NCBI GenBank assembly: GCA_902790215.1
Contig: CADAQX010000019.1
Location: 1 to 40,964 of the forward strand
Reading direction: 5' to 3'
Source: an uncultured Bacteroidota bacterium
GTDB taxonomy: Bacteria > Bacteroidota > Bacteroidia > Bacteroidales > P3
DNA length: 40,964 bases
The position numbers were made by a program, and so were the translations under genes. The stretch's first letter is position 1, and every line of letters starts with the position of its first letter. The notes below the pieces were generated by a model, which was not told the DNA's origin, did not search any database, and worked only from the letters and a program-made list of their open reading frames with translations. Below, one piece after another: positions 1 through 8,924 of the stretch.

Positions 1-267
<267 letters not shown>

Positions 268-305
268 TATTGAATTTAGTGAATTATATTTCTCAATACA
301 ACAAT

Positions 306-1454
306 CTAAAGCATTAAAGATAGTTGGGTTGGGCGTTTTGTTGACAAAAGGGAATATTTTGTGGATTTCCCTTCTTTTATTTTGTTAATATTTTTCATCT
401 TTGATAAGATACTCGACATTTTTTGTATGCTATAATTCGACAGGTTCAATCCATCAATAATCTGTTTTGAACTATAAGTTCCCTTGGAAAGAAAATCATA
501 AATCCTATCCTCAATGCTACTATCATTGACTGAGGGAAGGGTGACTGTAAAATTTAACTCAACATCTTTCTTCCGAATAGATTGAATAATATATGCATCA
601 TTCCCCTCAATATCAACGGGGGCTGCTCCCATAGAAATCAGAATCTTGTTTGCGCATTTCTCTTTTTTTTCAGGTACTCTTACATATACTTTCCTTCCTT
701 TTTTGAGCCCCTCTGTAACACCACTCCAAGTTCCACCTTTGTCGTCGGATTGTGCAGCATAGATTTCAGAGGCCAGACCATAGATAATGGAGTTTCTTGC
801 CATTGCTAAATCCACGCTCCACGGCAATTTAGGATGGAAAGTACTTAATACTAGTACATCGCCTCCGACTATTTGCTTATAGTATTTCTTGATACCAGAA
901 GAAAAAGTCGTTATGCCCTGGGGCAACACAATTATACTTTGACCTTTATAAGCTAACGCTGAATCAAGGGCCTGTTTATCAACTCCTTTTGCAAATCCAC
1001 TAACAACCACCTTGTATTCCATGGATGCTTTTTTTGCAACATTGTCAGTGAATTTCAAAGAATTTTCATTAGCATTCCTTGACCCAACAATGGCTATAGA
1101 CTTTTCGTGCAGAATTTGTTTGTTTCCTTTTGTATACAAAACTATCGGAGAACTATATTTTAGATTGCTTTTTAAGGTAGGCGAATACTCTTGCGATGTT
1201 ACAGGGATTATATCGAATCCTTGATCAAGTAGTTCCTCCACCATAAATGCATAATTAGCAAGCTCTGACTTCGTTTGTTGCAACAATACAGCCTCCTGTG
1301 GGGTAAGACTCATTCCAAGAAACTGGTCGGATGAAAAGAAATCAACGATGGTTTTCTCACGTTGAAAGCAATATGCTATAATTTCATTTTTTCTTGCAGT
1401 CCACATTTTGGGAGTATGTGCAAGAGCAACCCAATATGTCAATTCTTGATTCAT
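306..1454 (-). CDS. DprA/Smf-like Rossmann-fold protein, partner of RecQ-PRTase
   Basis: A 382-residue protein with the DprA (DNA_processg_A) Rossmann core: IAIVGSRNAN at 120-129, VSGFAKGVD at 151-159, LPQGI near 177-181, and a later GGTWSGVTEGLKKG stretch. The C-terminal 70 residues (about 312-372) look like a small winged helix, as in many DprA proteins. Classical DprA binds ssDNA and loads RecA during transformation. This protein is divergent and lies in an accessory cassette, so a role in natural competence is doubtful. Its ATG overlaps the recQ stop by 4 nt (ATGA), which indicates translational coupling. DprA-domain proteins act as the antitoxin-like partner of phosphoribosyltransferase proteins in the ShosTA defence system, and the upstream protein here carries exactly that domain. 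The family call is strong; the defence role is inference. Confidence 0.85.
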   Translation of the reverse strand: MNQELTYWVALAHTPKMWTARKNEIIAYCFQREKTIVDFFSSDQFLGMSLTPQEAVLLQQTKSELANYAFMVEELLDQGFDIIPVTSQEYSPTLKSNLKYSSPIVLYTKGNKQILHEKSIAIVGSRNANENSLKFTDNVAKKASMEYKVVVSGFAKGVDKQALDSALAYKGQSIIVLPQGITTFSSGIKKYYKQIVGGDVLVLSTFHPKLPWSVDLAMARNSIIYGLASEIYAAQSDDKGGTWSGVTEGLKKGRKVYVRVPEKKEKCANKILISMGAAPVDIEGNDAYIIQSIRKKDVELNFTVTLPSVNDSSIEDRIYDFLSKGTYSSKQIIDGLNLSNYSIQKMSSILSKMKNINKIKEGKSTKYSLLSTKRPTQLSLML

Positions 1455-3496
1455 AATATGTCTCCTCCTATTGTTTTTGCTATGGTAATAGGAACTATTA
1501 GTTCCGCGCCCAAGAGGGTTAATAATCTCCCTATCTCTTTCATTGTTGCACCGCTGTCGTATATATCGTCAATCAGCAGAATTCTTTTGCCTGCTATATT
1601 TTCAGAATGGGTATAACTGAATGCATCCTTGATGTTTTCTTGCTTTAAATAGCTGTTTTGGTATATTTTCTGCTCATTTGTTTGTCTAACCTTTACCAAT
1701 TCTGTTGATATAGGGACTTTTATTGAATAAGCAAATTTTTCAGCAAAGTTCTTCACCAAATCACCAGAATGGGTTGGTGGAACAACCAAAACCATGTCGA
1801 ACTTTATGTCTTTAAACTTTTTCCAATAAGCTTTCAACGTTAAGCGTAACAGGAAGTCAGGGAAATCTCCACCATTCTCATATTTGGAGCGGTGTATGGC
1901 ATTGCCGACATTAGAAACACCATAATATGACGCCGCAACACCGTTAATCATATTGCCACATCTTGTTCCTACTTCCAACATTGGGAAATAGTTTTCGTGA
2001 AACTCCGCTATACTGTTTGTCCAATATTCGGTCATTTGGACAGCCTGCTTGTTCAAGTTAGTATTGTCACAATTAGAAAAGGTGACAGCAGTGTCATCAT
2101 CCAGAAACTCGCAAAGGTACTGCATTCGAGGCTTGTCTGTATAAACATAGCCAATCATTGCGTCAAGGTCTTTCAACTTGGATTGACGCAAACTTTCGAA
2201 TGACTGTGTATCAAGTTCTTTTGCACCATACTGGTACTCAAATATTTTATTTTTCCCATTCACAACCTCACGCACTATTCCTTGCTCAATCAAATCGGCC
2301 TTAATAACACGAATTTGTGTTTGCTTAAGGTTGGTGGCTTTCATTAGTCCACTTATTGTGAGTGGTTCTTCCTTCAATGCATTAATGGCTTTGAGGTATT
2401 TGTCTCTCGAAGGGCGGGCTCCATCAATAAAGGATTTAGGCAGTCTGTAATCGTCAGCAAAACCATTATCTCCAATATGTTCGTTGAAAAATAGTATTAT
2501 AGTGGTTGTTTTTCCATCACGTCCTGCACGGCCTATCTCTTGATAATAGTGAATTGGTGATGCAGGAATTTGAGTATGAATAATGAATCGGATATCTGAC
2601 TTGTCTATGCCCATTCCTAAGGCATTGGTAGATACTACACATTTGTATCTGTTCTCCATCAGTCCATTCTCGATGTCTTTTCTGGTTTCAGCATCATGTC
2701 CAGCATTGTAATTAATAGCATTCACTCCATTATGGACAAGCCACTTTGCATATTGTTCAGTGTCGACACGCGTTCCAGTATAAATAAGGCCTGTTCCTTC
2801 AATACTATTCAGATGTTGCGCAAGCCAAACCATTTTCTCATCATCCGATTGGACTTTAATAACATATAGGTTAAAATTAGAACGAACCAGACTTCCGCGT
2901 ATAGTAGTAAGCTTTCCACCTATCTGCCTTTCGATGTCATTCTGTACACGTTTTGTAGCCGTTGCCGTTGTTGCCAAAACTGGCAAGTCTTGAGGAAGCA
3001 GTTTAACTAGATTAATGATGCGTCTAAAAGCAGGACGGAAATCGTGCCCCCATACAGATATGGTATGAGCTTCATCAATAACCACCATTGAAAGTTTCAT
3101 TCTTCTGGTAGCCTCTATCCATTCTTGATTTTCCTGACGTTCTGGTGCGATGTAGAGTATCTTTATCTCACCATTCAGAGCAGCTTGAATGGTGGCACTA
3201 TTATCTTCTGGAGACTGTTCTGAATTGATATATCTGGCTGATATACCTTTACGGTTCAATGATTTCACTTGGTCGCGCATAAGTGCAATCAGAGGCGAGA
3301 AAATAACAGTAACTCCTGAAAATTGAGTGGCTGGGTATTGATAACACAACGATTTACCGAATCCTGTTCTCTGGATCATTAGAATTCGTTCTCCTGAAAG
3401 AATACGCTCTATGGCATCCCACTGCTCATCATAGAAATGATCAATGCCAAATATTCTTTTCAGGTTCTGCTCGTGTTCCAATCTCTCTATACTCAT
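1451..3496 (-). CDS. RecQ-family DNA helicase fused to a C-terminal phosphoribosyltransferase domain
   Basis: A 681-residue protein. The N-terminal two thirds is a RecQ-type SF2 helicase: Walker A RTGFGKSLCYQ (43-53), DEAH box 141-144, LATTATA (174-180), NALGMGIDKSDIR (291-303) and QEIGRAGRDG (319-328). Residues 370-425 look like a winged helix. Few of the usual RecQ zinc cysteines are visible. The last 130 residues form a type I phosphoribosyltransferase fold with the PRPP-binding motif ILLIDDIYDSGAT (639-651), as in ComF. It is coupled to the dprA-like gene by an ATGA overlap. Expected activities are 3'-5' DNA unwinding and PRPP-dependent chemistry or nucleotide binding; the substrate is unknown. 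It is not housekeeping RecQ, which lacks the PRTase domain. The upstream flank (3497-3540) is short and shows no clear promoter. Confidence 0.9.
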   Translation of the reverse strand: MSIERLEHEQNLKRIFGIDHFYDEQWDAIERILSGERILMIQRTGFGKSLCYQYPATQFSGVTVIFSPLIALMRDQVKSLNRKGISARYINSEQSPEDNSATIQAALNGEIKILYIAPERQENQEWIEATRRMKLSMVVIDEAHTISVWGHDFRPAFRRIINLVKLLPQDLPVLATTATATKRVQNDIERQIGGKLTTIRGSLVRSNFNLYVIKVQSDDEKMVWLAQHLNSIEGTGLIYTGTRVDTEQYAKWLVHNGVNAINYNAGHDAETRKDIENGLMENRYKCVVSTNALGMGIDKSDIRFIIHTQIPASPIHYYQEIGRAGRDGKTTTIILFFNEHIGDNGFADDYRLPKSFIDGARPSRDKYLKAINALKEEPLTISGLMKATNLKQTQIRVIKADLIEQGIVREVVNGKNKIFEYQYGAKELDTQSFESLRQSKLKDLDAMIGYVYTDKPRMQYLCEFLDDDTAVTFSNCDNTNLNKQAVQMTEYWTNSIAEFHENYFPMLEVGTRCGNMINGVAASYYGVSNVGNAIHRSKYENGGDFPDFLLRLTLKAYWKKFKDIKFDMVLVVPPTHSGDLVKNFAEKFAYSIKVPISTELVKVRQTNEQKIYQNSYLKQENIKDAFSYTHSENIAGKRILLIDDIYDSGATMKEIGRLLTLLGAELIVPITIAKTIGGDIL

Positions 3497-3522
3497 TCGT
3501 TTAATGTATTGTGATTATGGCC

Positions 3523-3820
<298 letters not shown>

Positions 3821-4554
3821 TTCTCCGTGGGAGACATAACCCAATTGATTGGAGAGAATCTGTGTGTCGCCAATCTGGGCATCGATGTTTCGATGCGAAT
3901 GACCGTAAATCCAATAGTCGATGCCGGAGATGGCAATGTAGTCGCCCAATTCCACAGTGAAAGCACCATTTATAAGGCTGTCACGATATTCTGGTGCAGT
4001 ACATAGCTGTGTTGGCACATGGTGGGTAAGCACAATCCTGCGTTTTGCCACACTTTCTTCAACGGCCTGTTGTACAAATCGCAAACACCTTTCGTGTTCA
4101 TGGTTGAAATCATCTGACGAAAGACGATGTCCATTGTATTTAATGCGGTAGAAGTCATTTACGCCACGCTCGGTCATATATGCGTTGTAAGGCTCTATAT
4201 GCGCCCACAATGTGGAAACGATAACATCTATATCGTCCAGATGCACCACGCTGTTATAGTAAGCATGCACATTGGGACGTATTCCCTTGCAGTATCCATC
4301 TGTCATAGTGGCGAGGTCATAATAGCCATAGAAATCGTGATTCCCAAAACAGACAATAACCTGCCGGTAATGTTCTGAAGACCAATCCCAGAAAGTGTAT
4401 TGTGAATAGGTATCTTCGTTAGAATCGGGTAGATCTAAATACGCTGTATCGCCTGCTATGAGCAGTATGTCGCCCTTTACCTCCAATGGATGTTTGGCAA
4501 GAAAAGTTCGGTTCTCTGGGAATTCAAGATGCAGGTCGCTGACAAATTGTATCT

Positions 4555-5406
4555 TCATGATTCCAATATTTGTGCCATGCGTTCAATCGCACGTCGGTAT
4601 AGATAATAGTATCGACTGTCGGAGACATCCAACAGGTCGTTTAGCAGTGGGCTCTCTTCGTTTTTATCCAATTCACTTCTCAGCATCGAAGTGTAGAAAT
4701 GACGATGTTCATCGGTTAACATTTTTCTTAGGTCGGAGGCCATCCATTCGGCTCCAGCCACAATGACGTCAAACTGCTCGGCATTGATGTCCACCTCTGG
4801 CGGTAGCCCATCGCTCTTCAGAGCATAAGCAACATAGACGTTCTGTAACAAAAATGCCATATCGGCAGCGTCTTTTTTGGTCTTCATACGACGGTCAGCC
4901 CACGTGTCAAGTTTGATAAGAAACTGCCCGCTGAGCGATGCCAGACGGAAGGCAAATTCGCCGTCCACCGTTACTTTGTCGGCCACCCGCATTACGTCTT
5001 TGGTGCAACGTACTGACATCACGGGTGACCCCTCTGGAGGCCATGCAACCTTATCGTCTTCCGCAATCGCGCCAAATGGGACGATGTCCACTTCGAAACG
5101 GATTCGCCCATCCTTGCCCAGATAATAAAAACGCTGCTTCTCACGGGCTTTTTCAAAATGATTCTGTAACAAGATGCCCGTCAGCCGTTCGAACTGCCTC
5201 CAGTCTTGTAACAGAACAGCCACGTCTAAATCCATCGTGCGACGTGGGGTATTAGTCACGTCCAAGAGTCGCAGGGCGATGTCGCGGGCAGCTGCCCCCA
5301 CCACATACACCTCCGCTCCCAGTTGCCGATAGCAGCTATCCAACACCTGTAACGTTTCCACCAACAGGTCATTTTGCAGTTCTTCTTTATGAATGCTGTA
5401 TTCCAT
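4555..5406 (-). CDS. Nucleotidyltransferase, AbiEii/AbiGii toxin-like
   Basis: A 283-residue protein. The nucleotidyltransferase signature GAAARD (37-42) is followed by TMDLDVAVLL (57-66), whose two Asp residues are the expected metal ligands. Further on, the segment DTWADRRMKTKKDAADMAF resembles the conserved region that follows the catalytic core in AbiEii/MNT-like toxins. AbiEii proteins transfer nucleotides to targets such as tRNA and inhibit growth. I place the start at 5406 (MEYSIHKEEL), 2 nt after the stop of the upstream gene; a longer frame to 5448 would overlap that gene. The upstream gene encodes an AbiEi-like regulator and the downstream gene a phosphoesterase. Nucleotidyltransferase is secure; the toxin role is likely but inferred from family and context. 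Confidence 0.8.
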   Translation of the reverse strand: MEYSIHKEELQNDLLVETLQVLDSCYRQLGAEVYVVGAAARDIALRLLDVTNTPRRTMDLDVAVLLQDWRQFERLTGILLQNHFEKAREKQRFYYLGKDGRIRFEVDIVPFGAIAEDDKVAWPPEGSPVMSVRCTKDVMRVADKVTVDGEFAFRLASLSGQFLIKLDTWADRRMKTKKDAADMAFLLQNVYVAYALKSDGLPPEVDINAEQFDVIVAGAEWMASDLRKMLTDEHRHFYTSMLRSELDKNEESPLLNDLLDVSDSRYYYLYRRAIERMAQILES

Positions 5407-5408
5407 TG

Positions 5409-5984
5409 TTATAGCGTGTGTTTCAAGCGTTCTGCGGCTTCTCGGCAACGGTCATCCTCAGTGGCCATCAGGTCAGCATACATCACCAACAACGGTGTGT
5501 CATCGGTCTGCCAGAAACGCTTATAAACATATATTTCCCCTTGTGGATCCGGTATCATTCGTCCTGTAGCAATCAATGCATTGGCATTGTCCGCGGTGTA
5601 AATATCCCACCGTTCGGGTCGCAGGTATCCGTCCATTAGTGCAGCCGCAGGCTCTCCTCCCCAGCTCAGCGTTTTGGGTAATTGGATAGACTGCCACTGC
5701 GTGCGTACTACGGGAGATAGAAAGGTAAAACGGCTAATGAAAAGTTTAGGCTTCAGAGTGTCGTTATAGCCCTGTGTCCAGCGGTCGATAAGCGACTGTC
5801 GTTTGCGTAACAACCGACTTTTACCGTTTTCGACCACATATCCACGATTTGTAAGGTCGGTCAAAGTGCTGTGCACTGACCCTAAAGACACACCTGTCGC
5901 ATTGGCGATTTCCCGGATAGTCTTACCTACATTTTTTTTGTTTTGAAGCAGGTAGAAGATAATTTGAATCTCTGTTTTCTGCAT
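5409..5984 (-). CDS. AbiEi-like antitoxin / transcriptional regulator
   Basis: A 191-residue protein. Residues 1-65 form a winged helix-turn-helix (IREIANATGVSLGSVHSTL, then a wing ending GYVVENG). A C-terminal domain contains WGGEPAAALMDGYLRPERW (about 108-126), as in AbiEi type IV antitoxins. AbiEi proteins bind their own promoter and neutralise AbiEii. The start at 5984 (MQKTEIQ) is chosen because the only good promoter (6052-6083) overlaps the alternative start at 6062, which would precede the transcript. It is first in a tight three-gene operon with the nucleotidyltransferase and phosphoesterase. Autoregulation is expected from the family; I did not find an obvious inverted repeat at the promoter. 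Confidence 0.78.
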   Translation of the reverse strand: MQKTEIQIIFYLLQNKKNVGKTIREIANATGVSLGSVHSTLTDLTNRGYVVENGKSRLLRKRQSLIDRWTQGYNDTLKPKLFISRFTFLSPVVRTQWQSIQLPKTLSWGGEPAAALMDGYLRPERWDIYTADNANALIATGRMIPDPQGEIYVYKRFWQTDDTPLLVMYADLMATEDDRCREAAERLKHTL

Positions 5985-6051
5985 ATAATTTTCAATATTT
6001 ACTTGTTGTTCAATAATTTTGAACACGCTAATATTTTGAACAAACTTACTG

Positions 6052-6083
6052 CAAAAATACACAAAATAAACGAACTACACAAA
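6052..6083 (-). promoter_or_regulatory. Promoter of the AbiE-like operon
   Basis: Minus strand: TTTG (6080-6083), 20-nt spacer, TATTTTTG (6052-6059). This matches the Bacteroidetes consensus exactly, leaving a leader of about 60 nt before the AbiEi start at 5984. Confidence 0.8.
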
Positions 6084-6128
6084 TATTTTTTACGGATTTT
6101 TCAGACCGAGGATGACGCCTTGTGCTAT

Positions 6129-6191
6129 TCAAAACCCCAGGTAAAACATGTGACAGAATTTTCGCATATAATCCAAACTCTTTTTTGCCAT
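6129..6191 (-). pseudogene. nifJ start-codon remnant (21 codons)
   Basis: The nifJ leader and first codons (MAKK) are present; the frame then leaves homology and stops after 20 residues. It is the downstream edge of promoter copy C and marks where the AbiE-like block was joined. Confidence 0.7.
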
Positions 6192-6273
6192 AAGCTTAAA
6201 CGTTTAAGGATTAATATTTTAAATTGCAATTTACACTACGTGTGAACTTACAAAAATACAAAAATAAAATGGA
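6185..6273 (-). repeat. nifJ-promoter junction repeat, copy C
   Basis: It matches copy B from codon 3 of nifJ through the TTAAACGTTTAA leader (6196-6207) and the tandem TATTTTTG boxes to TCCATTTTATT, then diverges. The phosphoesterase end present upstream of copies B and D is replaced by unrelated sequence. Confidence 0.85.
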
Positions 6274-6282
6274 TTAGAGAAA
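6251..6282 (-). promoter_or_regulatory. nifJ-type promoter, copy C
   Basis: Minus strand TTTC (6279-6282), 20 nt, TATTTTTG (6251-6258). The -33 box lies just outside the conserved block, yet the same TTTC at the same spacing is present. It drives only the 21-codon nifJ remnant. Confidence 0.6.
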
Positions 6283-6970
6283 ACTATTTTGGGTAATAAG
6301 TGCTTTTTGCCCAACTAATAGATTTTCTTTGCCCAAAGGTCGGATAGAAATTCCCGTACAGGGATAATCTCAATATTGTTTTTCATACTGCGATACCTGT
6401 CCAGTGTAATACCGTGTTATCATAAAGCCATACTTTAAATTATCCGAATATTTTAAAGTTTCGGTTTGTAAAAATACAACTTTTTCAGACAATGACAGAT
6501 TCTTTTCACAGGCATTTATATCAACCCCTCGAATTCGAAGGGGTTACATTAAGCACAGTAAAGAGATTTGACCACAAAACAATTAGACAAATGGTCAAAT
6601 TCATCTATGTGAGTTTGGGTACCCTCGATACGACTTGACAGAACCGCCTCCTTAGTCACATGAAGTTGAATGAAAAAGGTCGATATTCGGCTCAAGGTGA
6701 GAGAATGAGTTCAACTCTCCCAAACGAGCGAAGCCTTCTCCAGCAAGGTGTTAATTGAAGCATCTTGCTACGTCCACTCATCGTTAATGAGAGACGGAAC
6801 AAAGTATTTATACCCTAATCCTTGCTCTATATATCCTGATTTTATAATCTTCTAACTTAATCATCTATCTAAAGTAATCTTATAAAGATATGACTTATTT
6901 TCAAACCACACAAGTGTTTTAACGATTTATTTTATAAACAATCAAGCTGTTGAAACTTTTTGAGGCTCGA
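6283..6970. other. Long non-coding stretch with structured remnants
   Basis: No convincing gene on either strand. It contains a hairpin at 6523-6545 (arms AACCCCT/AGGGGTT around CGAATTCGA). A stretch at about 6600-6800 is rich in short pairings, for example GAGTTcAACTC near 6710. Phrases such as ACGAGCGAAG recall the 5' half of group II intron RNA, but no domain V or reverse transcriptase is present. It could be a degraded mobile-element end or a non-coding RNA; I cannot decide. Confidence 0.35.
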
Positions 6971-7201
6971 CTAGGTTAGCGTGTCCATATCAATAATTCT
7001 ACATAGAGCATGCTTTTCATTAAGTGTAAATTCTATCAGGTCTTCATTCTTTAACCATTTGATATCATCAAAGTCACACTTAATGATTATTGTATCAGTT
7101 TTTATGTTCTTAATACCCCATTTATTTGTACTAGGATCCTTGAATATATGATAATCCTTATAAAAATACATTGGGTCATCATCTCTAATAATAGTTATCA
7201 T
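6971..7201 (-). CDS. Small WG-repeat-like protein
   Basis: A 76-residue protein containing one WG-repeat-like unit (NKWGIKNIKTDTIIIKCDFDD). It lies directly behind the large WG-repeat gene. A perfect 19-bp tandem duplication (7178-7215) covers its start. With one copy removed, an ATG at 7229, immediately after the stop of the upstream gene, would read in frame into this protein (MAIIRTIIRDDDP). With both copies that start is frameshifted to a stop, and translation must use the ATG inside the duplication. Function is unknown; it may be a companion or remnant of the larger WG protein. Confidence 0.55.
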   Translation of the reverse strand: MITIIRDDDPMYFYKDYHIFKDPSTNKWGIKNIKTDTIIIKCDFDDIKWLKNEDLIEFTLNEKHALCRIIDMDTLT

Positions 7202-7215
7202 CTCTAATAATAGTT
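7178..7215. repeat. Perfect 19-bp tandem duplication at a gene start
   Basis: Two identical adjacent copies of ATCATCTCTAATAATAGTT (7178-7196 and 7197-7215). A 19-bp unit shifts the reading frame of the gene starting at 7229 and creates a substitute start at 7201. Confidence 0.95.
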
Positions 7216-7229
7216 CTTATTATCGCCAT

Positions 7230-8387
7230 TTAATAGTAAGGTTCTAAGTTAAAATCTGGAATTTCATCTCTGCTATTATATTTACATGGAATCATTTCCC
7301 CGGTAGCACAAATATGAATACCATATTTGCCGTCTTTTACAAGAACATGATAACCGCAACCAAATGGTTCGCAGTATTCGATTTTGTCATATATAAAATC
7401 TAATATAACATCACCTGCATAGTTGAAAACACCATATTTGCCACGATATTCAGTGGGATACTTGCCTTTAGAAGAGTATGCACAAAGATCTTTATAGACA
7501 AAATCCAATTTAACTCTTCCATATTTGTCCAATAATCCTTCCATGCCATTTAATTTGGCTTTATAATATCCACCTTTATTTTCATACAATTCTTCATATT
7601 TACAATCTATAAATAATTCACCTTTATCATTTATTGCTCCCAATTTATAATTGCCACCGTTCCATCTGTCGCCAATAGTGACAATCAATGTGTAACAATT
7701 ACGATGGCTTCCTGTTCTGGAAATATCATCAAAGCGAGGAGCTACTAAATATTGTCTTTGTTTATAATTATATAATCCCCATTTTTTATTTGCTTTTACC
7801 CACAAATAATCTCCATTACCATTACACTCTTGAATTTGTTCAAATTGAAATGGCATTGTAGGTAAAAAGGAATCATTTAAGATAGCATACAAGCTATTCT
7901 TAGATGCAATAACATATTTCTTTGGATTGTCAAAACCAAAGTTACGAATACTTACAGAGTCATAGAAGTTCAAAGTTAGATAAGGAGCTATTTTATATGG
8001 CTTCAAGGCTTCTTCTCTCTTGCGTTTCTCCTCTTCTATACGTCGTGATTCAGCCAAACGTTCTTGCTCTCTCCTTATTAGTTCTTGTCTTATTTGTTCA
8101 AGTCTTTCTTGTTCGGCTCTTTCTTTTAATATACGAGCATTTTTTATAGGAAATATGCAGACATCAATAATATCTTCATACTCAATATCAAGTATCTCTT
8201 TTTCCAAATCGACTTTGTCATTGGAATTCTCTGAACTTACAAAAGATAATCTATGTTTACCTTTTGGTAAGTATATTTCAGTATAATCATGAGCATCAGC
8301 ACGCCCTATTTCTTTACCAAACCTATATATAAGGCAGGGTAAATCTGAATTTATTCGTACTATTGCAGTGTTTAGATGTTTTTCCAT
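7230..8387 (-). CDS. WG-repeat protein with charged coiled coil
   Basis: A 385-residue protein in three parts. Residues 1-80 are a small beta-rich domain (LPKGKHRLSF) like those that bind or display peptides in Bacteroidetes cell-surface proteins. Residues about 85-130 are a highly charged coiled coil rich in Glu and Arg. From about 190 onward come five WG-type repeats (KKWGLYN, YKLGAIND, GMEGLLDK, GKYGVFN, GKYGIHI), each about 35-45 residues. No signal peptide or membrane segment is visible, so it is probably cytosolic. WG repeats form beta structures used as binding scaffolds; no enzyme motif is seen. AT-rich codon use contrasts with the core genes and fits an acquired origin. Its start is 4 nt after a DUF1848 fragment. 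Confidence 0.8.
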   Translation of the reverse strand: MEKHLNTAIVRINSDLPCLIYRFGKEIGRADAHDYTEIYLPKGKHRLSFVSSENSNDKVDLEKEILDIEYEDIIDVCIFPIKNARILKERAEQERLEQIRQELIRREQERLAESRRIEEEKRKREEALKPYKIAPYLTLNFYDSVSIRNFGFDNPKKYVIASKNSLYAILNDSFLPTMPFQFEQIQECNGNGDYLWVKANKKWGLYNYKQRQYLVAPRFDDISRTGSHRNCYTLIVTIGDRWNGGNYKLGAINDKGELFIDCKYEELYENKGGYYKAKLNGMEGLLDKYGRVKLDFVYKDLCAYSSKGKYPTEYRGKYGVFNYAGDVILDFIYDKIEYCEPFGCGYHVLVKDGKYGIHICATGEMIPCKYNSRDEIPDFNLEPYY

Positions 8388-8391
8388 GTGT

Positions 8392-8529
8392 TTACTCTAT
8401 TGTTCTTTCGCTATCATCGTTGTGTTTTGCTTTGTAGTTGAGTACGCATTCTTTGCAGGTGTTGGCGTAACAATAAACACAAAAGTGGTGGCAAGTGTTG
8501 TACATTCCGATGTCCTTGCTTACCATGCA
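8392..8529 (-). pseudogene. C-terminal fragment of a DUF1848 protein
   Basis: A short open frame (about 45 codons, possible start at 8526) carries the cysteine-rich end of DUF1848 proteins: MVSKDIGMYNTCHHFC followed by VYCYANTCKECVLNYK. Complete DUF1848 proteins are about 300 residues and this signature lies at their C-terminus, so the rest has been lost. It abuts the truncated RhuM gene, so the two fragments were joined by deletion or recombination near 8530-8560. Confidence 0.65.
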
Positions 8530-8539
8530 ACTACAAATT

Positions 8540-8872
8540 TCATTCTCGCACAGAAAAAATCACATCAAGGTTGTAGTATTCAATCTGTCTTACCACACGG
8601 CGACCATTCTCATTTTGAACTGTTGCATTTTTTGCAACAGTTGCCTCAAGAATCAGTTCTCCCTCGCTATATATGTTGCTGATATGCCTTGATATAACCG
8701 ACTTATTCCTGTCAAACAATACAGCAAGTTGATTGAGGGTAAGCCACACCGTCTCATCGGCCAACTGGACATCGAGCTGCACAACTCCATCACTGCTTTT
8801 GTACACGACAATAGAGTCGTCAGTCGTATTGACTGATGGTAACATCCGTTTTATATCCCGATTGTTGTCCAT
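8540..8872 (-). pseudogene. Truncated RhuM-family protein
   Basis: 110 residues matching the N-terminal third of RhuM family proteins: IVVYKSSDGVVQLDVQLADE, VWLTLNQLAVLFDRNKSVIS and the terminal YYNLDVIFSV. RhuM proteins usually run beyond 300 residues, with the text continuing GYRV after this point; here the frame reads RE and stops. The N-terminal part is a phage antirepressor-like DNA-binding domain. It follows the ORF6N gene closely, another phage-regulator type domain. Possibly still translated as a small DNA-binding protein. Confidence 0.72.
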
Positions 8873-8924
8873 TTCTTAGCCTTTTGTATAATTTTATGCG
8901 GTCGAAAATATCGACCACATGCTA

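Noticed and set aside
306-1454. Housekeeping dprA for natural transformation
   Set aside because: It is divergent, coupled to a RecQ-PRTase fusion and located in a variable cassette, unlike the usual stand-alone core dprA.
5985-6062. Longer start for the AbiEi-like gene
   Set aside because: The start codon would lie within the -7 region of the promoter and so upstream of the transcript.
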